A stretch of DNA of 64,000 bases from Mesorhizobium sp. WSM2240 (GTDB taxonomy: Bacteria > Pseudomonadota > Alphaproteobacteria > Rhizobiales > Rhizobiaceae). The stretch's first letter is position 1. Every line of letters starts with the position of its first letter. Where the stretch lies: assembly GCF_040438645.1 (NCBI RefSeq), contig NZ_CP159253.1:4216001-4280000 (forward strand), in the 5' to 3' direction. The notes beneath the pieces are model-generated. The model worked only from the letters and a program-made list of their open reading frames with translations. It had not been told where the DNA came from and made no database searches. Shown here in pieces: positions 9,608 to 22,188 of the stretch. A program made the translations under genes and the position numbers.

Positions 9608-11062
9608 CTATCTTGGCAGGACGCTGGCGCCCATCAGCGCTTCGTCGATCGAGCGGGCGGCCTGGCGGCCTTCGCGTATCGCCCACACAACGAGTGACTG
9701 GCCGCGGCGGACATCACCGGCGGCGTAGAGCTTGTCAACGCTGGTCCTATAATCGAGATCGTTGGCCCGGACATTGGTCGAGCGCCGCGCATCGGTGCCG
9801 ATGGCAAGCTTTCCTTCCAGCTCCTTGACGACGCCGTCGCGGAACGGGCCGGCGAAGCCAATGGCGATGAAGGCAAGGTCGGCGCGGATGACGAATTCAG
9901 TGCCGGCGATCGGCTGGCGCTTCTCGTCGACCTCGCAGCACCTCACGCCCGTGAGCTGCCCTTCCTCGCCGATGAATTCCAGTGTCGCTACCTGGAATTC
10001 GCGCTCGGCGCCCTCCGCCTGGCTGGACGAGGTGCGCATCTTGGTCGCCCAATAGGGCCATACCGCGAGCTTGTTTTCCCTTTCCGGCGGCTGCGGCCTG
10101 ATGTCGAGCTGGGTGACGCGCACCGCACCCTGGCGGAAGGCAGTGCCGACGCAATCGGAAGCCGTGTCGCCGCCGCCTACAACAACAACATGCTGGCCTG
10201 CAGCCACGATCGGCTTTTCCGGCCATGCGACCGACTGGATGTCCTCGCCGCCGACGCGCTTGTTCTGCTGGACGAGATAGGGCATCGCGTCATGCACGCC
10301 ATCGAGGTCGTCGCCGGGAATGCCGGCCGCCCGCGGAGTTTCGGAACCGCCGCAATAGAGAACCGCATCGTATTCGGCGAGCAGTTCCTCAACTGGTCTG
10401 TCGATGCCGACATTGACTCCGCAATGGAAGGTCACGCCCTCGCCCTGCATCTGCTCGACGCGCCGGTCGATGAAATGCTTCTCCATCTTGAAGTCGGGAA
10501 TGCCGAAGCGCATAAGCCCGCCGGGGCGGCTCTCGCGCTCATAGACATGGACGTCGTGCCCGGCCCGGCCGAGCTGCTGCGCCGCCGCCATGCCGGCCGG
10601 GCCGGAGCCGATAACAGCGACGCGCTTGCCGGTCTTCTTCTCGGCCGGATAGGGCCGGATATGGCCGAGTTCATAAGCCTTGTCGGCGATCGCCTGCTCA
10701 ATGGTTTTGATCGCGACGGGAATGTCCTCGAGGTTCAGCGTGCAGGCTTCCTCGCACGGCGCCGGGCAGATGCGGCCGGTGAACTCCGGAAAATTGTTGG
10801 TCGAGTGGAGGTTGCGGATCGCGTTGTCCCAATCGCCGGCATAGACGAGGTCGTTCCAGTCCGGGATCTGGTTGTGGATCGGGCAGCCGGTCGGGCCATG
10901 GCAGAACGGTATGCCGCAATCCATGCAGCGAGCGGCCTGTTTCTCGACCTCCTTGTCCGACATCGGCAGGGTGAATTCGCGGAAATGCCGGATGCGGTCG
11001 GAAGCCGGCTGGTACTTGTGCACCTGCCGGTCGATCTCGAGAAAGCCTGTTACCTTGCCCAT
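9608..11062 (-). CDS. gltD: Glutamate synthase (NADPH) small subunit
   Basis: Transfers electrons from NADPH to the large subunit for glutamate formation from glutamine and 2-oxoglutarate. The 484-residue protein has an N-terminal cysteine region (CMDCGIPFCHGPTGCPIHN) that binds iron-sulfur clusters, an FAD site (VAVIGSGPAGMAAAQQLG) and an NADPH site (HVVVVGGGDTASDCVG). It lies 143 bases downstream of gltB on the same strand, so the two form the usual gltBD unit, although the gap could hold a second promoter. A shorter initial Met is not needed because the N-terminal sequence is typical. Confidence 0.95.
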   Translation of the reverse strand: MGKVTGFLEIDRQVHKYQPASDRIRHFREFTLPMSDKEVEKQAARCMDCGIPFCHGPTGCPIHNQIPDWNDLVYAGDWDNAIRNLHSTNNFPEFTGRICPAPCEEACTLNLEDIPVAIKTIEQAIADKAYELGHIRPYPAEKKTGKRVAVIGSGPAGMAAAQQLGRAGHDVHVYERESRPGGLMRFGIPDFKMEKHFIDRRVEQMQGEGVTFHCGVNVGIDRPVEELLAEYDAVLYCGGSETPRAAGIPGDDLDGVHDAMPYLVQQNKRVGGEDIQSVAWPEKPIVAAGQHVVVVGGGDTASDCVGTAFRQGAVRVTQLDIRPQPPERENKLAVWPYWATKMRTSSSQAEGAEREFQVATLEFIGEEGQLTGVRCCEVDEKRQPIAGTEFVIRADLAFIAIGFAGPFRDGVVKELEGKLAIGTDARRSTNVRANDLDYRTSVDKLYAAGDVRRGQSLVVWAIREGRQAARSIDEALMGASVLPR

Positions 11063-11205
11063 ACTTCAGTTCCCACAGTCCAACGGCGGGCTACCGCCGC
11101 ACCCGTTAACCCCATCCGGCCACAATGGCAACCGTCGGGGATCGGGCTCGAAATTGCTGTTGATTGGAAGGCGCCGGGAAGCTCGTCCTCTCGGCAACCA
11201 GCGCG

Positions 11206-15909
<4,704 letters not shown>

Positions 15910-16374
15910 CGTCCTTCCTCCGTTCTTGCCTCGCGCGCCGCTTCGTCGCATGCCTGACGGCGCCCGACGAGCGGAAATGTTGCGAAATTCGGCGAAAACA
16001 TCCGGACCGGCCAGATGGTTTCCGCCTTTTGCGGCACCATTACCGCCTGTCGATATCACGGCGCCACCCGCAGCGGCAGCCGGACAGGCGCGATCATACG
16101 CCAAATCCAGCACACATTGCGAAGATAAATACGACAGCACTACTGTCCTAAATTTCTTATGTCAGAATTTTTCCGCTGAAACAAGACCGATTTGCAAACA
16201 TCTTGACGCAGGCGCGACATAAAATTTCGCCTTACGGCGAATTCAGGTAACTTTTAGCCTTCTCCACTGCGGCAACATGCGGTCCGACACGGATGGAACA
16301 ACCGCCTCTTGAACTCCGGCTGCAAAACCGGTGAATGTCGCGTCGCCTTCAACTCTCGATCGTTTGGACAGAAA
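15910..16374. other. Divergent intergenic region between gltB and the threonine aldolase gene
   Basis: 465 bases without a gene. On the minus strand TTGTTT (16179-16184), 17 bases, then CATAAG (16156-16161) is a possible gltB promoter, which would leave a leader of about 240 bases. A short palindrome, TTCGCC-TTAC-GGCGAA (16226-16241), could be a regulator site. A small inverted repeat (GACAG/CTGTC) lies near 16133-16147. The region is more AT-rich than its surroundings between about 16110 and 16260, as expected for promoters. None of this is proven. Confidence 0.3.
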
Positions 16375-17424
16375 ATGATTTTCGCATCAGACAATTGGGC
16401 CGGCGCGCACCCTTATATCGCAGCCGGACTTTCGGCCCACGCTTCCGGCTACGACCCGGCCTATGGCGACGGCGCGCTGGACCGAGCGGTCGCCGAACGG
16501 TTCAACGAGATCTTCGAACGCGAGGTAGCGGTTTTCTTCGTCGCCACGGGCAGCGCCGCCAATTCGCTGGCGCTGGCGTCGCTGGCGCGGCCGGGCGGCG
16601 TCGCATTCTGCCACCGGGAAGCCCATATCCTCGAGGATGAATGCGGCGCTCCCGAATATCTGACCGGCGGCGCTCGCCTTCGCGCCGTAGACGGCAGGCT
16701 GGGCAAAATGGATCCGGACGGACTCAAAGCCGCGATCAACCACTTCGTGCCCGAATTCGTGCATGCCGGGCAGCCTATGGCTGTTTCAATCACGCAGGCG
16801 ACCGAGGTCGGAACCGTGTACGGCCTCGATGAAATCGCCGCGATCTCGTCCATCGCTAGGGAGTACGGCCTGCCGCTCCACCTGGACGGCGCCCGTTTCG
16901 CCAATGCGCTGGTGGCGCTGGATACGACGCCGGCCGAGATGACATGGAAGCGCGGCGTCGACATCGTTTCGTTCGGCGCCACCAAGAACGGCTGCTGGTG
17001 CGCCGAGGCGGTTGTGCTGTTCGACACCGGGCGAGCCAGGGATTTTTCGTTCGTGCGCAAGCGCGCCGCTCAGCTCTTCTCCAAATCGCGCTTCATCGCC
17101 GCGCAGTTCGACGCCTATTTCAGGGACGGGCTCTGGCTGGAAACGGCGCGGCACGCAAATGCGATGACCAGGCGCCTCGCCTCGCGCGTCGGAGCATCGT
17201 CCAGGGTCCGGTTGGCCTGGGAGCCGCAGGCCAACGAACTCTTCGTGGTCATGAACAAGGATCTGGTGGAGAGGCTGACCGCAGCGGGCGCGGTGTTCCA
17301 TCCCTGGAACACGCCGCATGGCTATACCGGCACGGGCAACAAGGAGGAGACGATATGCCGGTTCGTCACCAGCTTCGCCACAACGGCCGAGGATGTCGAC
17401 CGCTTCGCCGAACTGATCGCATAA
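16375..17424 (+). CDS. ltaE: Low-specificity L-threonine aldolase family enzyme
   Basis: PLP enzyme that splits L-threonine or allo-threonine into glycine and acetaldehyde. The 349 residues are the normal length. MIFASDNWAG opens the protein, YGDGALDRAV is near residue 30, LHLDGARFANAL holds the PLP-binding Asp, and SFGATKNGCWCAEAVV holds the likely Schiff-base Lys (about 204). ATG 16375 matches the usual family N-terminus; the frame is open upstream to a TTG at 16309, but that extension is unlike the family. It is followed directly by a bidirectional terminator shared with the Hsp20 gene. Confidence 0.9.
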   Translation: MIFASDNWAGAHPYIAAGLSAHASGYDPAYGDGALDRAVAERFNEIFEREVAVFFVATGSAANSLALASLARPGGVAFCHREAHILEDECGAPEYLTGGARLRAVDGRLGKMDPDGLKAAINHFVPEFVHAGQPMAVSITQATEVGTVYGLDEIAAISSIAREYGLPLHLDGARFANALVALDTTPAEMTWKRGVDIVSFGATKNGCWCAEAVVLFDTGRARDFSFVRKRAAQLFSKSRFIAAQFDAYFRDGLWLETARHANAMTRRLASRVGASSRVRLAWEPQANELFVVMNKDLVERLTAAGAVFHPWNTPHGYTGTGNKEETICRFVTSFATTAEDVDRFAELIA

Positions 17425-17453
17425 AAAAGCGGCGCCCGGAGGCGCCGCTTTTT
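17424..17453. terminator. Bidirectional terminator between ltaE and hsp20
   Basis: A perfect 8-bp GC stem (17429-17436 with 17441-17448) and a CGGA loop, flanked by five A on the left and five T on the right. It can therefore stop transcripts arriving from both convergent genes. It overlaps the last base of the ltaE stop codon. Confidence 0.93.
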
Positions 17454-17468
17454 CGCTCGGGAGGAGCC

Positions 17469-17939
17469 TTACTTGGTAGTCGTGGCTTCGATCTGCTTGG
17501 CGGCCTTCGCAGGCGCCGTAGCGATCGCGATCTTGCGCGGCTTCATCTCCTCGGGAACGTTGCGCTTCAGGTCGATATGAAGCAGGCCGTTCTTGAGGAA
17601 GGCGCCGTTGACCTCGACATGGTCGGCAAGCTGGAAGCGGCGCTCGAAAGAGCGCGCGGCAATGCCGCGATAGAGGACTTCCGAGCCCTCGCCATTGCCT
17701 TCTTCCTTCCGCTCGCCCTTGACGGTCAGCACGTTACGGTGCGCCTCAATGGCGATTTCGTCTTCGGAGAAGCCGGCGACGGCCATCGAAATGCGATATG
17801 CGTCTTCACCGGTCCGCTCGATATTGTAGGGCGGATAGGTCTGGGCGCTCTCCGGCTGCGCGAGCGAATCGAGCATCGTGAAGAGCCGGTCGAAACCGAC
17901 GGTCGAACGATAGAGGGGTGAAAAATCAACGTGACGCAT
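17469..17939 (-). CDS. Hsp20/alpha-crystallin small heat-shock protein (IbpA-like)
   Basis: An ATP-independent cytoplasmic chaperone that holds unfolding proteins. 156 residues: N-terminal arm (MRHVDFSPLYRSTVGFDRLF), alpha-crystallin domain (about 35-125; PPYNIERTGEDAYRISMAVA and VLTVKGERKEE), and a C-terminal tail with Ala/Lys/Thr repeats. The start at 17939 follows AGGAG (17948-17952) at good spacing; the longer open frame upstream is leader RNA. The leader carries a ROSE-like thermometer and the upstream DNA a sigma-32-like promoter, so heat induction at both transcription and translation is likely. Confidence 0.93.
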   Translation of the reverse strand: MRHVDFSPLYRSTVGFDRLFTMLDSLAQPESAQTYPPYNIERTGEDAYRISMAVAGFSEDEIAIEAHRNVLTVKGERKEEGNGEGSEVLYRGIAARSFERRFQLADHVEVNGAFLKNGLLHIDLKRNVPEEMKPRKIAIATAPAKAAKQIEATTTK

Positions 17940-18040
17940 GGTCTGTTCTCCTGTTGAGCAACACTGTTTGCGTTTTGGCCCGGTGCAAATCCTTGAGCGG
18001 CATCTTGCATGGACCAGCGGCCCCGTTTTCGGCGGCCACG
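17940..18040 (-). promoter_or_regulatory. ROSE-like RNA thermometer in the hsp20 leader
   Basis: On the transcript, TTGCT (17957-17961) lies four bases upstream of the Shine-Dalgarno AGGAG (17948-17952). This is the ROSE hallmark: UUGCU pairs with AGGA, with a bulged G, and hides the ribosome site at low temperature. The leader of about 100 bases also holds GC-rich inverted segments that could form the preceding hairpins. Rhizobial hsp20 genes commonly carry ROSE elements. Sequence beyond the 3' hairpin is assigned by inference. Confidence 0.55.
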
Positions 18041-18046
18041 TCGGTA

Positions 18047-18075
18047 ATTTGGGAAGCAGAAATTGCCGTTTCAAG
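18047..18075 (-). promoter_or_regulatory. Sigma-32 (RpoH)-like promoter for hsp20
   Basis: On the minus strand CTTGAAA (18069-18075), a 15-base spacer, then CCCAAAT (18047-18053). This matches the heat-shock sigma consensus CTTGAAA/CCCCATNT well in the -35 part and partly in the -10 part. The predicted start leaves a leader of about 100 bases, the right size for the ROSE-like element. Confidence 0.5.
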
Positions 18076-18391
18076 AGTTTTTGAACCGGGAATAATCCGC
18101 AGCGGACAGCGTTCTTGAATATGAACGCAGGATGAACCGCGGCTTCGGCGAGCGTTCAGGCGACGGATGTTAGATTTGCGTTCGAAATCAGGTTCGGCGA
18201 TGCGCCGGTGCGCATCGTGACGAAGCCGAGCCGGGTGTAACGTCCCTTCCTCCCGGATCGACAGAGGCCGGAAGCCTGCCGCAAGCAGCTTCCGGCCTCT
18301 TCTGTTCCCGGATTTCCTTTGCTTTTGCCGGTCATGATTTCTATCACCGTGGCAGCGCTGTCCTTCCGGCGCGCCGAGAGCAAAGTGGACG
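18076..18391. other. Intergenic region between hsp20 and the hydrolase gene
   Basis: About 316 bases without a recognisable gene. Its main feature is a perfect 13-bp inverted repeat at 18263-18300 (listed separately), which no annotated gene accounts for. A small RNA ending at this hairpin is possible but not supported by a clear promoter. Confidence 0.3.
18263..18300. terminator. Orphan 13-bp inverted repeat (terminator-like hairpin)
   Basis: AGAGGCCGGAAGC (18263-18275) and its exact complement (18288-18300) enclose a 12-base loop. On the plus strand it is followed by TCTGTTCCC rather than a T run, so it is a weak intrinsic terminator at best. It lies between the divergent hsp20 and hydrolase genes, where a terminator is not expected. 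Confidence 0.45.
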
Positions 18392-19342
18392 ATGAGCACT
18401 CTTTTCTATGAGCTTCCCGGCAATCCGGTCCCGGAAAACGCCACCGCCGGGTTCTTCACCGCCAGCGACGGCAAGACGCTCCGCCACGCCTTTTTTCCGA
18501 CATCAGCGCGTCCCCTCAAAGGCACGGTGGTTCTGCTGCCTGGCCGCAACGAGTGCATCGAGAAGTATTTCGAAACGATCCGCGATCTGACTGCGCGCGG
18601 CCTCGCCGTGGTGACCTTCGACTGGCGTGGCCAGGGCGCTTCCGACCGGCTGATCAAGGACCCGCAACGCGGCTATGTGCGCAGCTTCTTCGATTACGCC
18701 AACGACCTCGACCAGTTCTTCACCGAATTCGTGCTGCCCGACTGCCGCGGCCCCTATTACGTGCTCGCCCACTCGGCCGGAGCGCTGGTAACGCTTCTGG
18801 CGGCGCCGTCGTTGGCCAACCGCGTCCGCCGCATAGTGCTGACCGCCCCCTTCCTGATGGTGACCAGCACATCGCTAACGCTCGCGACCATCCGCCGCCT
18901 GGCGATGGCGCTCTACTATCTGGGGCTGGGCGGGCTTTACGTTGCCGGCGGCCCGCGTCCGCTCGAACGATACCCTTTCGCCTCCAACAAGCTGACGTCC
19001 GACCCGGCGCGCTATGCGCGAAACTGCGAGCTCTACGAGGCCCATCCGCATCTGGGGCTGGGCGGCCCGACCGTGGCCTGGATCCGCGCTGCGGCCGAAG
19101 CTTCCATGACTGTCCAGGGCCCGGACTTCATCGCGAAAATCCAGACCCCGATCCTGATCGTCGCTGCAGGCGCGGACGAGGTGGTGGCCAACCGGCCGAT
19201 CGAGGATCTGGCGCGCAGACTGCGCAACGGATCGCTTCTGACCATCGACGGCGCCCGCCACGAAATCCTGCAGGAAGCCGACATTTTCCGCGAGCAGTTC
19301 TTCGCCGCCTTCGATGCATTCGTACCGGGGAGCGACGGCTAA
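18392..19342 (+). CDS. Alpha/beta hydrolase, lysophospholipase (PldB-like)
   Basis: 316 residues with the serine-hydrolase fold. LLPGRNECIEKY and FDWRGQGASDR are typical of the monoacylglycerol lipase/lysophospholipase L2 family. The nucleophile is Ser128 in VLAHSAGA, the likely acid is Asp in AAGADEV, and the His is in GARHEIL. There is no clear signal peptide. It probably hydrolyses lysophospholipids or acylglycerols, but the exact substrate is unknown. It is convergent with hisN, with 3 bases between the stops. The ribosome site before ATG 18392 is weak. Confidence 0.85.
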   Translation: MSTLFYELPGNPVPENATAGFFTASDGKTLRHAFFPTSARPLKGTVVLLPGRNECIEKYFETIRDLTARGLAVVTFDWRGQGASDRLIKDPQRGYVRSFFDYANDLDQFFTEFVLPDCRGPYYVLAHSAGALVTLLAAPSLANRVRRIVLTAPFLMVTSTSLTLATIRRLAMALYYLGLGGLYVAGGPRPLERYPFASNKLTSDPARYARNCELYEAHPHLGLGGPTVAWIRAAAEASMTVQGPDFIAKIQTPILIVAAGADEVVANRPIEDLARRLRNGSLLTIDGARHEILQEADIFREQFFAAFDAFVPGSDG

Positions 19343-19345
19343 AAA

Positions 19346-20182
19346 TCAGTCCCGGTGCAGCAGTTCCAAGGCCGCATCGTGCAGCTTCGGCGAGCCGGCG
19401 GCGACGATTTCGCCACCATTTTCGGCCGGTCCGCCATCCCAATTGGTGATCTTGCCGCCGGACTGCTCGATGATCGGGATCAGCGCCACGATATCGTATG
19501 CCTGCAGGCCGACCTCGACGACGAGGTCGATATGGCCGGCGGCGAGCATGGCGTAGGCGTAGCAATCGGTCCCGTAGCGCGACAGCTGAATCCCGGCCTC
19601 CAGCCGGTTGTAAGCCTCGCGCCGGCCGCCAAGGAACAGCGCCGGCGTCGTCGTACACAAAGTCGCGGCGGCCAATTCGTCCACCTTGCGCGTCGCCAGC
19701 CTGCGGGCGCCGCCCGGGCCTTCATAGAAGGCGCCGCTGCCGTCGGCGCGGAAAAGCTCGCCGGTGAAGGGCTGCGACATCATCCCGGCCACCGCGTCGC
19801 CGTCGACGGTGAGCCCGACCAGCGTGCCCCAAAGCGGAACTCCGGAGATGAAGGAGCGGGTGCCGTCGATCGGGTCGATGACCCAGATGTGGCTGCTCCC
19901 GATATTCTCGGAACCGAATTCCTCGCCCAATATGCCGTGGTCGGGATACTCTTCCCGGATGACCGCGCGGATCGCCTGCTCGGCCCTGCGGTCCGCCTCG
20001 GTCACGGGGTCGAAGCCGCCGGAAAGCTTGTTGGAAACCGCCCCCTGGCCGCGAAATCGTGGCAGGGTTTCGGCGGCGGCGGCCTCGGCGACGCGTCGCA
20101 TGAATTCGGCCGAAATCTTCAAAGTCCCGTCTCCAAGGGCGAGCGATGCCGGAATCACTTGGCCGACTATAGCCGTGCTCAT
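19346..20182 (-). CDS. hisN: Histidinol-phosphatase (inositol-monophosphatase family)
   Basis: Dephosphorylates histidinol phosphate in histidine synthesis. 278 residues with the Mg-dependent phosphatase motifs: DPVTEADRRAEQ, GILGEEFG, and WVIDPIDGTRSFISG, where the TRSF ending is characteristic of the HisN branch. The C-terminal NWDGGPAENGGEIVA is also typical. The inositol-monophosphatase SuhB is the close alternative. The divergent small RNA at 20345 lies next to it, an arrangement reminiscent of the suhB RNA family, which I recall being named for such a neighbour. Confidence 0.87.
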   Translation of the reverse strand: MSTAIVGQVIPASLALGDGTLKISAEFMRRVAEAAAAETLPRFRGQGAVSNKLSGGFDPVTEADRRAEQAIRAVIREEYPDHGILGEEFGSENIGSSHIWVIDPIDGTRSFISGVPLWGTLVGLTVDGDAVAGMMSQPFTGELFRADGSGAFYEGPGGARRLATRKVDELAAATLCTTTPALFLGGRREAYNRLEAGIQLSRYGTDCYAYAMLAAGHIDLVVEVGLQAYDIVALIPIIEQSGGKITNWDGGPAENGGEIVAAGSPKLHDAALELLHRD

Positions 20183-20309
20183 GCCGGTTCAGGGGCCATT
20201 TCCGCGATTTAATCAGGCAATTTGGCGCGTTTTGTGTTGCGCGGACGCAACATTCGACGTCTATTGCCCGATCTCCACATCAATATGAATTAATTATTCA
20301 TGTATGCGC

Positions 20310-20337
20310 TTGACATTTGTGCAGCGCACAATAAATT
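20310..20337 (+). promoter_or_regulatory. Promoter of the small RNA with an internal palindrome
   Basis: TTGACA (20310-20315), 16 bases, TAAATT (20332-20337): a good sigma-70-type promoter. The spacer contains a perfect palindrome TTGTGC-AGC-GCACAA (20317-20331). It lies between the two boxes, so a bound protein would block RNA polymerase. The TGC-N3-GCA core resembles the PhaR site as I remember it. Confidence 0.6.
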
Positions 20338-20344
20338 TTAAGTC

Positions 20345-20427
20345 GGACAGGTTCTCCTGTCTATGCCCTCCTTGGGCGTTTCCTCCCTAGACTTCGACCG
20401 CGTTGTGCGAACAACGCGGTTTTTTTT
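20345..20427 (+). ncRNA. mmgR: suhB/mmgR-type (alpha-r8) small regulatory RNA
   Basis: About 83 bases from just after the promoter to the terminator. Hairpin 1 is GACAGG-TTCT-CCTGTC (20346-20361). Hairpin 2 is ATGCCC-TCCTT-GGGCGT (20363-20379) with an anti-Shine-Dalgarno loop. A single-stranded TTCCTCCC (20379-20386) follows, then the terminator. This order and the CUCC motifs match the alphaproteobacterial suhB/MmgR family as I recall it; MmgR limits polyhydroxybutyrate granule formation in Sinorhizobium. Exact ends are predicted. Confidence 0.72.
20397..20427 (+). terminator. Rho-independent terminator of the small RNA
   Basis: A perfect 10-bp stem (20397-20406 with 20411-20420), a GCGA tetraloop, and eight T in a row (20420-20427). 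Very strong. Confidence 0.95.
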
Positions 20428-20445
20428 GACCGGCAGATGCGCCGG

Positions 20446-21342
20446 CTATTCGGCGGCAAGCGGCAGGTCCACCAAATCGCGGTCTGGCATCCTCATCAGG
20501 TCGGCGCAGAACCGCGCCAGATCGTCGGCCAGCGCATCGAATCCGGCGGATCTCTGCAACGTCCGCTCGTTCATGTAGAGCCCGCGATTGACCTCGATCT
20601 GAAGCGCGTGGAGGCCCCGCGCCGGCCGTCCGTAATGCTCGGTGATGAAGCCGCCGGCGTAAGGCTTGTTGTGCGCGACGGTGTAGCCCATCGACGTCAA
20701 CAGCCCGATTGCTTTTTCGGTGAGCGCCGACGCGGCCGACGCGCCGAAGCGGTCGCCGATGATGAAATCGGGCCGCACACCGCTGTCGCCGATCCGGATG
20801 CTGGCTGGCATCGAATGGCAGTCGATCAACACGCCGTAACCGAAGCGCTGGTGGGTCCGCGTCACCAGCCGCTTGAGCGCGTCGTGATAGGGCTTGTAGA
20901 CGGCCTCAATGCGCGCCACCGCCTCTGTGAGAGGCAGGCGGCTCGCATAGATGTCGAGCCCCTCGCCAACCAGCTTAGGCACGGTGCCGAGCCCGCCGGC
21001 CACGCGCGCCGAGCGGATATTGGCATAGGGCGGCACAGGCTCGACGAACATGCGCGGGTCGAGTTCCCACGGCTCTCGGTTGACGTCGAGATAGGCGCGC
21101 GGAAAGTTCGCCGCCAGCATCGGCGCGCCCAACGCCACGGCGCTGCCGAACAGTTCGTCAACGTAGCAGTCCTCGGAGCGGCGGATCGCATTGCGGTCGA
21201 GCCGGATCATGGCGAGGAACCGGTCGGGATAGTGGGAGCCGCTATGCGGGGAATTGAAGACGAACGGCACGCTCTGCTCGGCGGCGGTGCGGATCTCGAA
21301 CGGCGCAAGCGCCGAAAAGTCATCGGCCGCCGTCATCGACAC
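20446..21342 (-). CDS. N-formylglutamate amidohydrolase family protein
   Basis: 298 residues. Members hydrolyse N-formyl-L-glutamate to glutamate and formate, the last step of one histidine-degradation route. FVFNSPHSGSHYPDRF near the start and DCHSMPAS in the middle are the metal-site motifs of the family; IEVNRGLYMNE lies near the C-terminus. No hut genes are nearby, so the true substrate may differ. It is divergent from cpdR, and its stop is 18 bases from the end of the small RNA. A second, more distant family member occurs at 31544. Confidence 0.87.
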   Translation of the reverse strand: MSMTAADDFSALAPFEIRTAAEQSVPFVFNSPHSGSHYPDRFLAMIRLDRNAIRRSEDCYVDELFGSAVALGAPMLAANFPRAYLDVNREPWELDPRMFVEPVPPYANIRSARVAGGLGTVPKLVGEGLDIYASRLPLTEAVARIEAVYKPYHDALKRLVTRTHQRFGYGVLIDCHSMPASIRIGDSGVRPDFIIGDRFGASAASALTEKAIGLLTSMGYTVAHNKPYAGGFITEHYGRPARGLHALQIEVNRGLYMNERTLQRSAGFDALADDLARFCADLMRMPDRDLVDLPLAAE

Positions 21343-21493
21343 ATGCCCGCGAACACCACTCCATCATGGCTTCGAAACTGCCATCTGGCGGCCATTCTGT
21401 CCAGCGGTTCGACGCGAAGGCGGACGCTGTGCATCAGCGGCGGCATGACTGCATTCACTTGATCTTTACCGTCGGCTCTTCATATAGAGATGG

Positions 21494-21501
21494 TTAACCA
21501 G
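21494..21501 (+). promoter_or_regulatory. Possible CtrA half-site upstream of cpdR
   Basis: TTAACCAG lies about 44 bases before the cpdR start and is one base from the CtrA half-site TTAACCAT. CpdR acts in the CtrA pathway, so feedback would make sense, but a full TTAA-N7-TTAA site is absent. Confidence 0.25.
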
Positions 21502-21544
21502 ACTGGCTGCAAGCAGTCTTTGCAGGTGATTCGGACGGGAAAAC

Positions 21545-21907
21545 ATGGCACGCATTCTTCTGGCGGAGGACGACGACGACATGCGTCGGTTTCTGGTCAA
21601 GGCGCTTGAGCGCGCTGGCTACGACGTCAGCGATTTCGACAATGGCGCCAGCGCCTATGAGCGTCTGCGCGAAGAGCCGTTCTCGCTGCTTCTGACCGAC
21701 ATCGTCATGCCGGAAATGGACGGCATCGAGCTGGCGCGGCGTGCGACCGAGATCGACCCCGACCTGAAGGTGATGTTCATCACCGGCTTTGCCGCGGTGG
21801 CGCTCAATCCCGATTCCAAGGCGCCTAAGGATGCCAAGGTGCTGTCGAAGCCGTTCCACCTGCGCGATCTCGTCAATGAGGTCGAAAAGATGCTGCAGGC
21901 CGCCTGA
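21545..21907 (+). CDS. cpdR: Single-domain response regulator CpdR
   Basis: A 120-residue stand-alone receiver domain. Acidic residues in LLAEDDDD (about 6-12), phospho-acceptor Asp52 in LLLTDIVMPEMDG, Thr in FITGF and Lys in VLSKPFHL complete the receiver active site. There is no output domain. In Caulobacter and rhizobia, unphosphorylated CpdR brings ClpXP to the pole and primes degradation of cell-cycle substrates; phosphorylation through CckA-ChpT inactivates it. The sequence agrees closely with CpdR as I know it, including the C-terminal VNEVEKML. A hairpin terminator follows 22 bases after the stop. Confidence 0.93.
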   Translation: MARILLAEDDDDMRRFLVKALERAGYDVSDFDNGASAYERLREEPFSLLLTDIVMPEMDGIELARRATEIDPDLKVMFITGFAAVALNPDSKAPKDAKVLSKPFHLRDLVNEVEKMLQAA

Positions 21908-21929
21908 CGGCGCAATGCGGCCCGGCTCC

Positions 21930-21954
21930 AGGCCGGTGCAAATAGCCGGCCTTT
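21930..21954 (+). terminator. Terminator after cpdR
   Basis: A 7-bp stem AGGCCGG (21930-21936) with CCGGCCT (21946-21952), a 9-base loop, ending in a short TTT. It separates cpdR from the tRNA gene. Confidence 0.55.
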
Positions 21955-22012
21955 GGACAATTCTCGCTATTGACGCGCTCGGCCATAATATGGTGTATGC
22001 GCGGCTTCGGAT

Positions 22013-22087
22013 GGGCGTGTAGCTCAGCGGGAGAGCACTGCATTGACATTGCAGGGGTCACAGGTTCAATCCCTGTCACGCCCACCA
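22013..22087 (+). tRNA. tRNA-Val (anticodon GAC)
   Basis: Full cloverleaf: acceptor GGGCGTG pairing with CACGCCC, D-arm GCTC/GAGC, anticodon stem CTGCA/TGCAG around TTGACAT (anticodon GAC, valine), T-arm ACAGG-TTCAATC-CCTGT, and an encoded ACCA end. No integrase or repeat of its 3' end is seen nearby. Confidence 0.97.
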
Positions 22088-22188
22088 TCCTTTCAAGCAC
22101 TTAGCCATCTCTCTCCTTCCGGCCGCACAAAATGCCCTGCTGCACGATCCGGGGTACCAACGGCGGGAGGGACGCGCACCGCATCGCC

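Noticed and set aside
16305..16345. tRNA-Cys-like anticodon loop (CCGG-CTGCAAAA-CCGG) upstream of ltaE
   Set aside because: The loop has eight bases, there is no matching acceptor stem, and no T-arm can be paired in the following sequence.
22013..22188. tRNA-Val as an attachment site for an integrated element
   Set aside because: No integrase gene, no second copy of the tRNA 3' end and no change in gene style downstream were seen.
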